From: Pseudomonadota bacterium
GTDB taxonomy: Bacteria; Myxococcota; Myxococcia; Myxococcales; Myxococcaceae
DNA: 32,096 bases
Direction of reading: 5' to 3'
Assembly (NCBI GenBank): GCA_023426545.1
Contig: JAFAAN010000130.1
Coordinates: forward strand, 1-32,096
The notes beneath the pieces were generated by a model, which saw only the letters and a list, made by a program, of their open reading frames with translations, searched no databases and was not told the DNA's origin. Both the position numbers and the translations under genes were made by a program. Below, one piece after another: positions 31,799 to 32,096 of the stretch. The first letter of the stretch is position 1, and every line of letters starts with the position of its first letter.

Positions 31799-32096
31799 AT
31801 GGCCGGGAGCGCGCAGGAGAGCGACGACGAAATCACCGGCATCAACGTCACCCCGCTGGTGGACGTGGTGCTGGTGCTGCTCATCATCTTCATGGTGACG
31901 GCCAACTTCATCGTCCGCGAGACGGTGGAGGTGGACCTGCCCCGCGCCGCCAACGGCGGTGAGACGGTGCAGGGGCTGGTCAACGTGGTGCTCGACAAGG
32001 AGGGCAAGCTCTTCTTCGACGGCGCCGAGGTGAGCGAGAAGGAGCTGGAGGCGAAGGTCGTCGAGGCGCTGGCCAAGGACAAGGAGACGCGCGCCA
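31799..32096 (+). CDS. ExbD/TolR-family protein (partial, runs off the window)
   Basis: The first 99 codons of an ExbD/TolR protein. A short cytosolic N-terminus is followed by GINVTPLVDVVLVLLIIFMV, the membrane helix with the proton-carrying Asp22 (TPLVD), then a periplasmic domain (VEVDLPRAANGGET and after). The ATG at 31799 is three bases past the ExbB stop. The gene is cut at the window end, without a stop. Confidence 0.9.
   Translation, partial: MAGSAQESDDEITGINVTPLVDVVLVLLIIFMVTANFIVRETVEVDLPRAANGGETVQGLVNVVLDKEGKLFFDGAEVSEKELEAKVVEALAKDKETRA

Overview
The window is very GC-rich, with GC at nearly every third codon position. Its gene content is typical of a myxobacterium, most likely Myxococcaceae (Myxococcus/Corallococcus-like): lipoproteins with PPC repeats, a roadblock/LC7 protein, TadE/TadG pseudopilins, AgmX-type modules, an effector-associated-domain (EAD) protease and many small Cys-pair proteins. 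The assignment rests on gene style, since there is no rRNA or marker gene. I saw no tRNA, rRNA, insertion sequence, phage gene or CRISPR array.

Left part (1-5.5 kb): the tail of a + strand gene; a Cys-rich YkgJ-like protein; a large FadE-type acyl-CoA dehydrogenase preceded by a 53-aa protein; a four-helix membrane protein; and two divergent secreted proteins whose starts are only about 40 bp apart. From 5.5 to 10.3 kb a tight minus-strand operon encodes a TadE-like pseudopilin, a TadG-like protein, a second TadE-like protein, a membrane-anchored protein with an internal duplication, and a tiny Flp-like pilin. No Tad ATPase, secretin or platform gene is present. A promoter with an inverted repeat over its -10 lies upstream.

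Middle (10.6-21 kb): a small membrane peptide; an unrecognised protein whose ribosome binding site is buried in a 12-bp hairpin; a four-Cys protein; a two-domain roadblock/LC7 protein; a large TPR-like lipoprotein; and a secreted metzincin lipoprotein with two near-identical PPC domains behind an excellent sigma-54 promoter. These are followed by an AEC-family permease, an orphan nucleotidyltransferase and several small proteins.

Right part (21-32 kb), the most interesting: an alpha-2-macroglobulin (A2M) split into two translationally coupled, separately membrane-anchored genes. The thioester motif is lost and two AgmX/TonB-C-like modules are inserted in the first half. Next come an EAD1-like trypsin protease and a large membrane protein with an extracytoplasmic domain and a long cytosolic helical region, 45 bp apart. 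The EAD1-trypsin/membrane-protein pair looks like an envelope-sensing conflict or signalling module. Its association with the split A2M, an extracytoplasmic protease-trap fold, is the best candidate for an undescribed system. A short-chain dehydrogenase and the start of an ExbB/ExbD (TolQ/TolR) energy-transduction operon close the window.

All functions are inferred by reading translated sequence; no database search was run.
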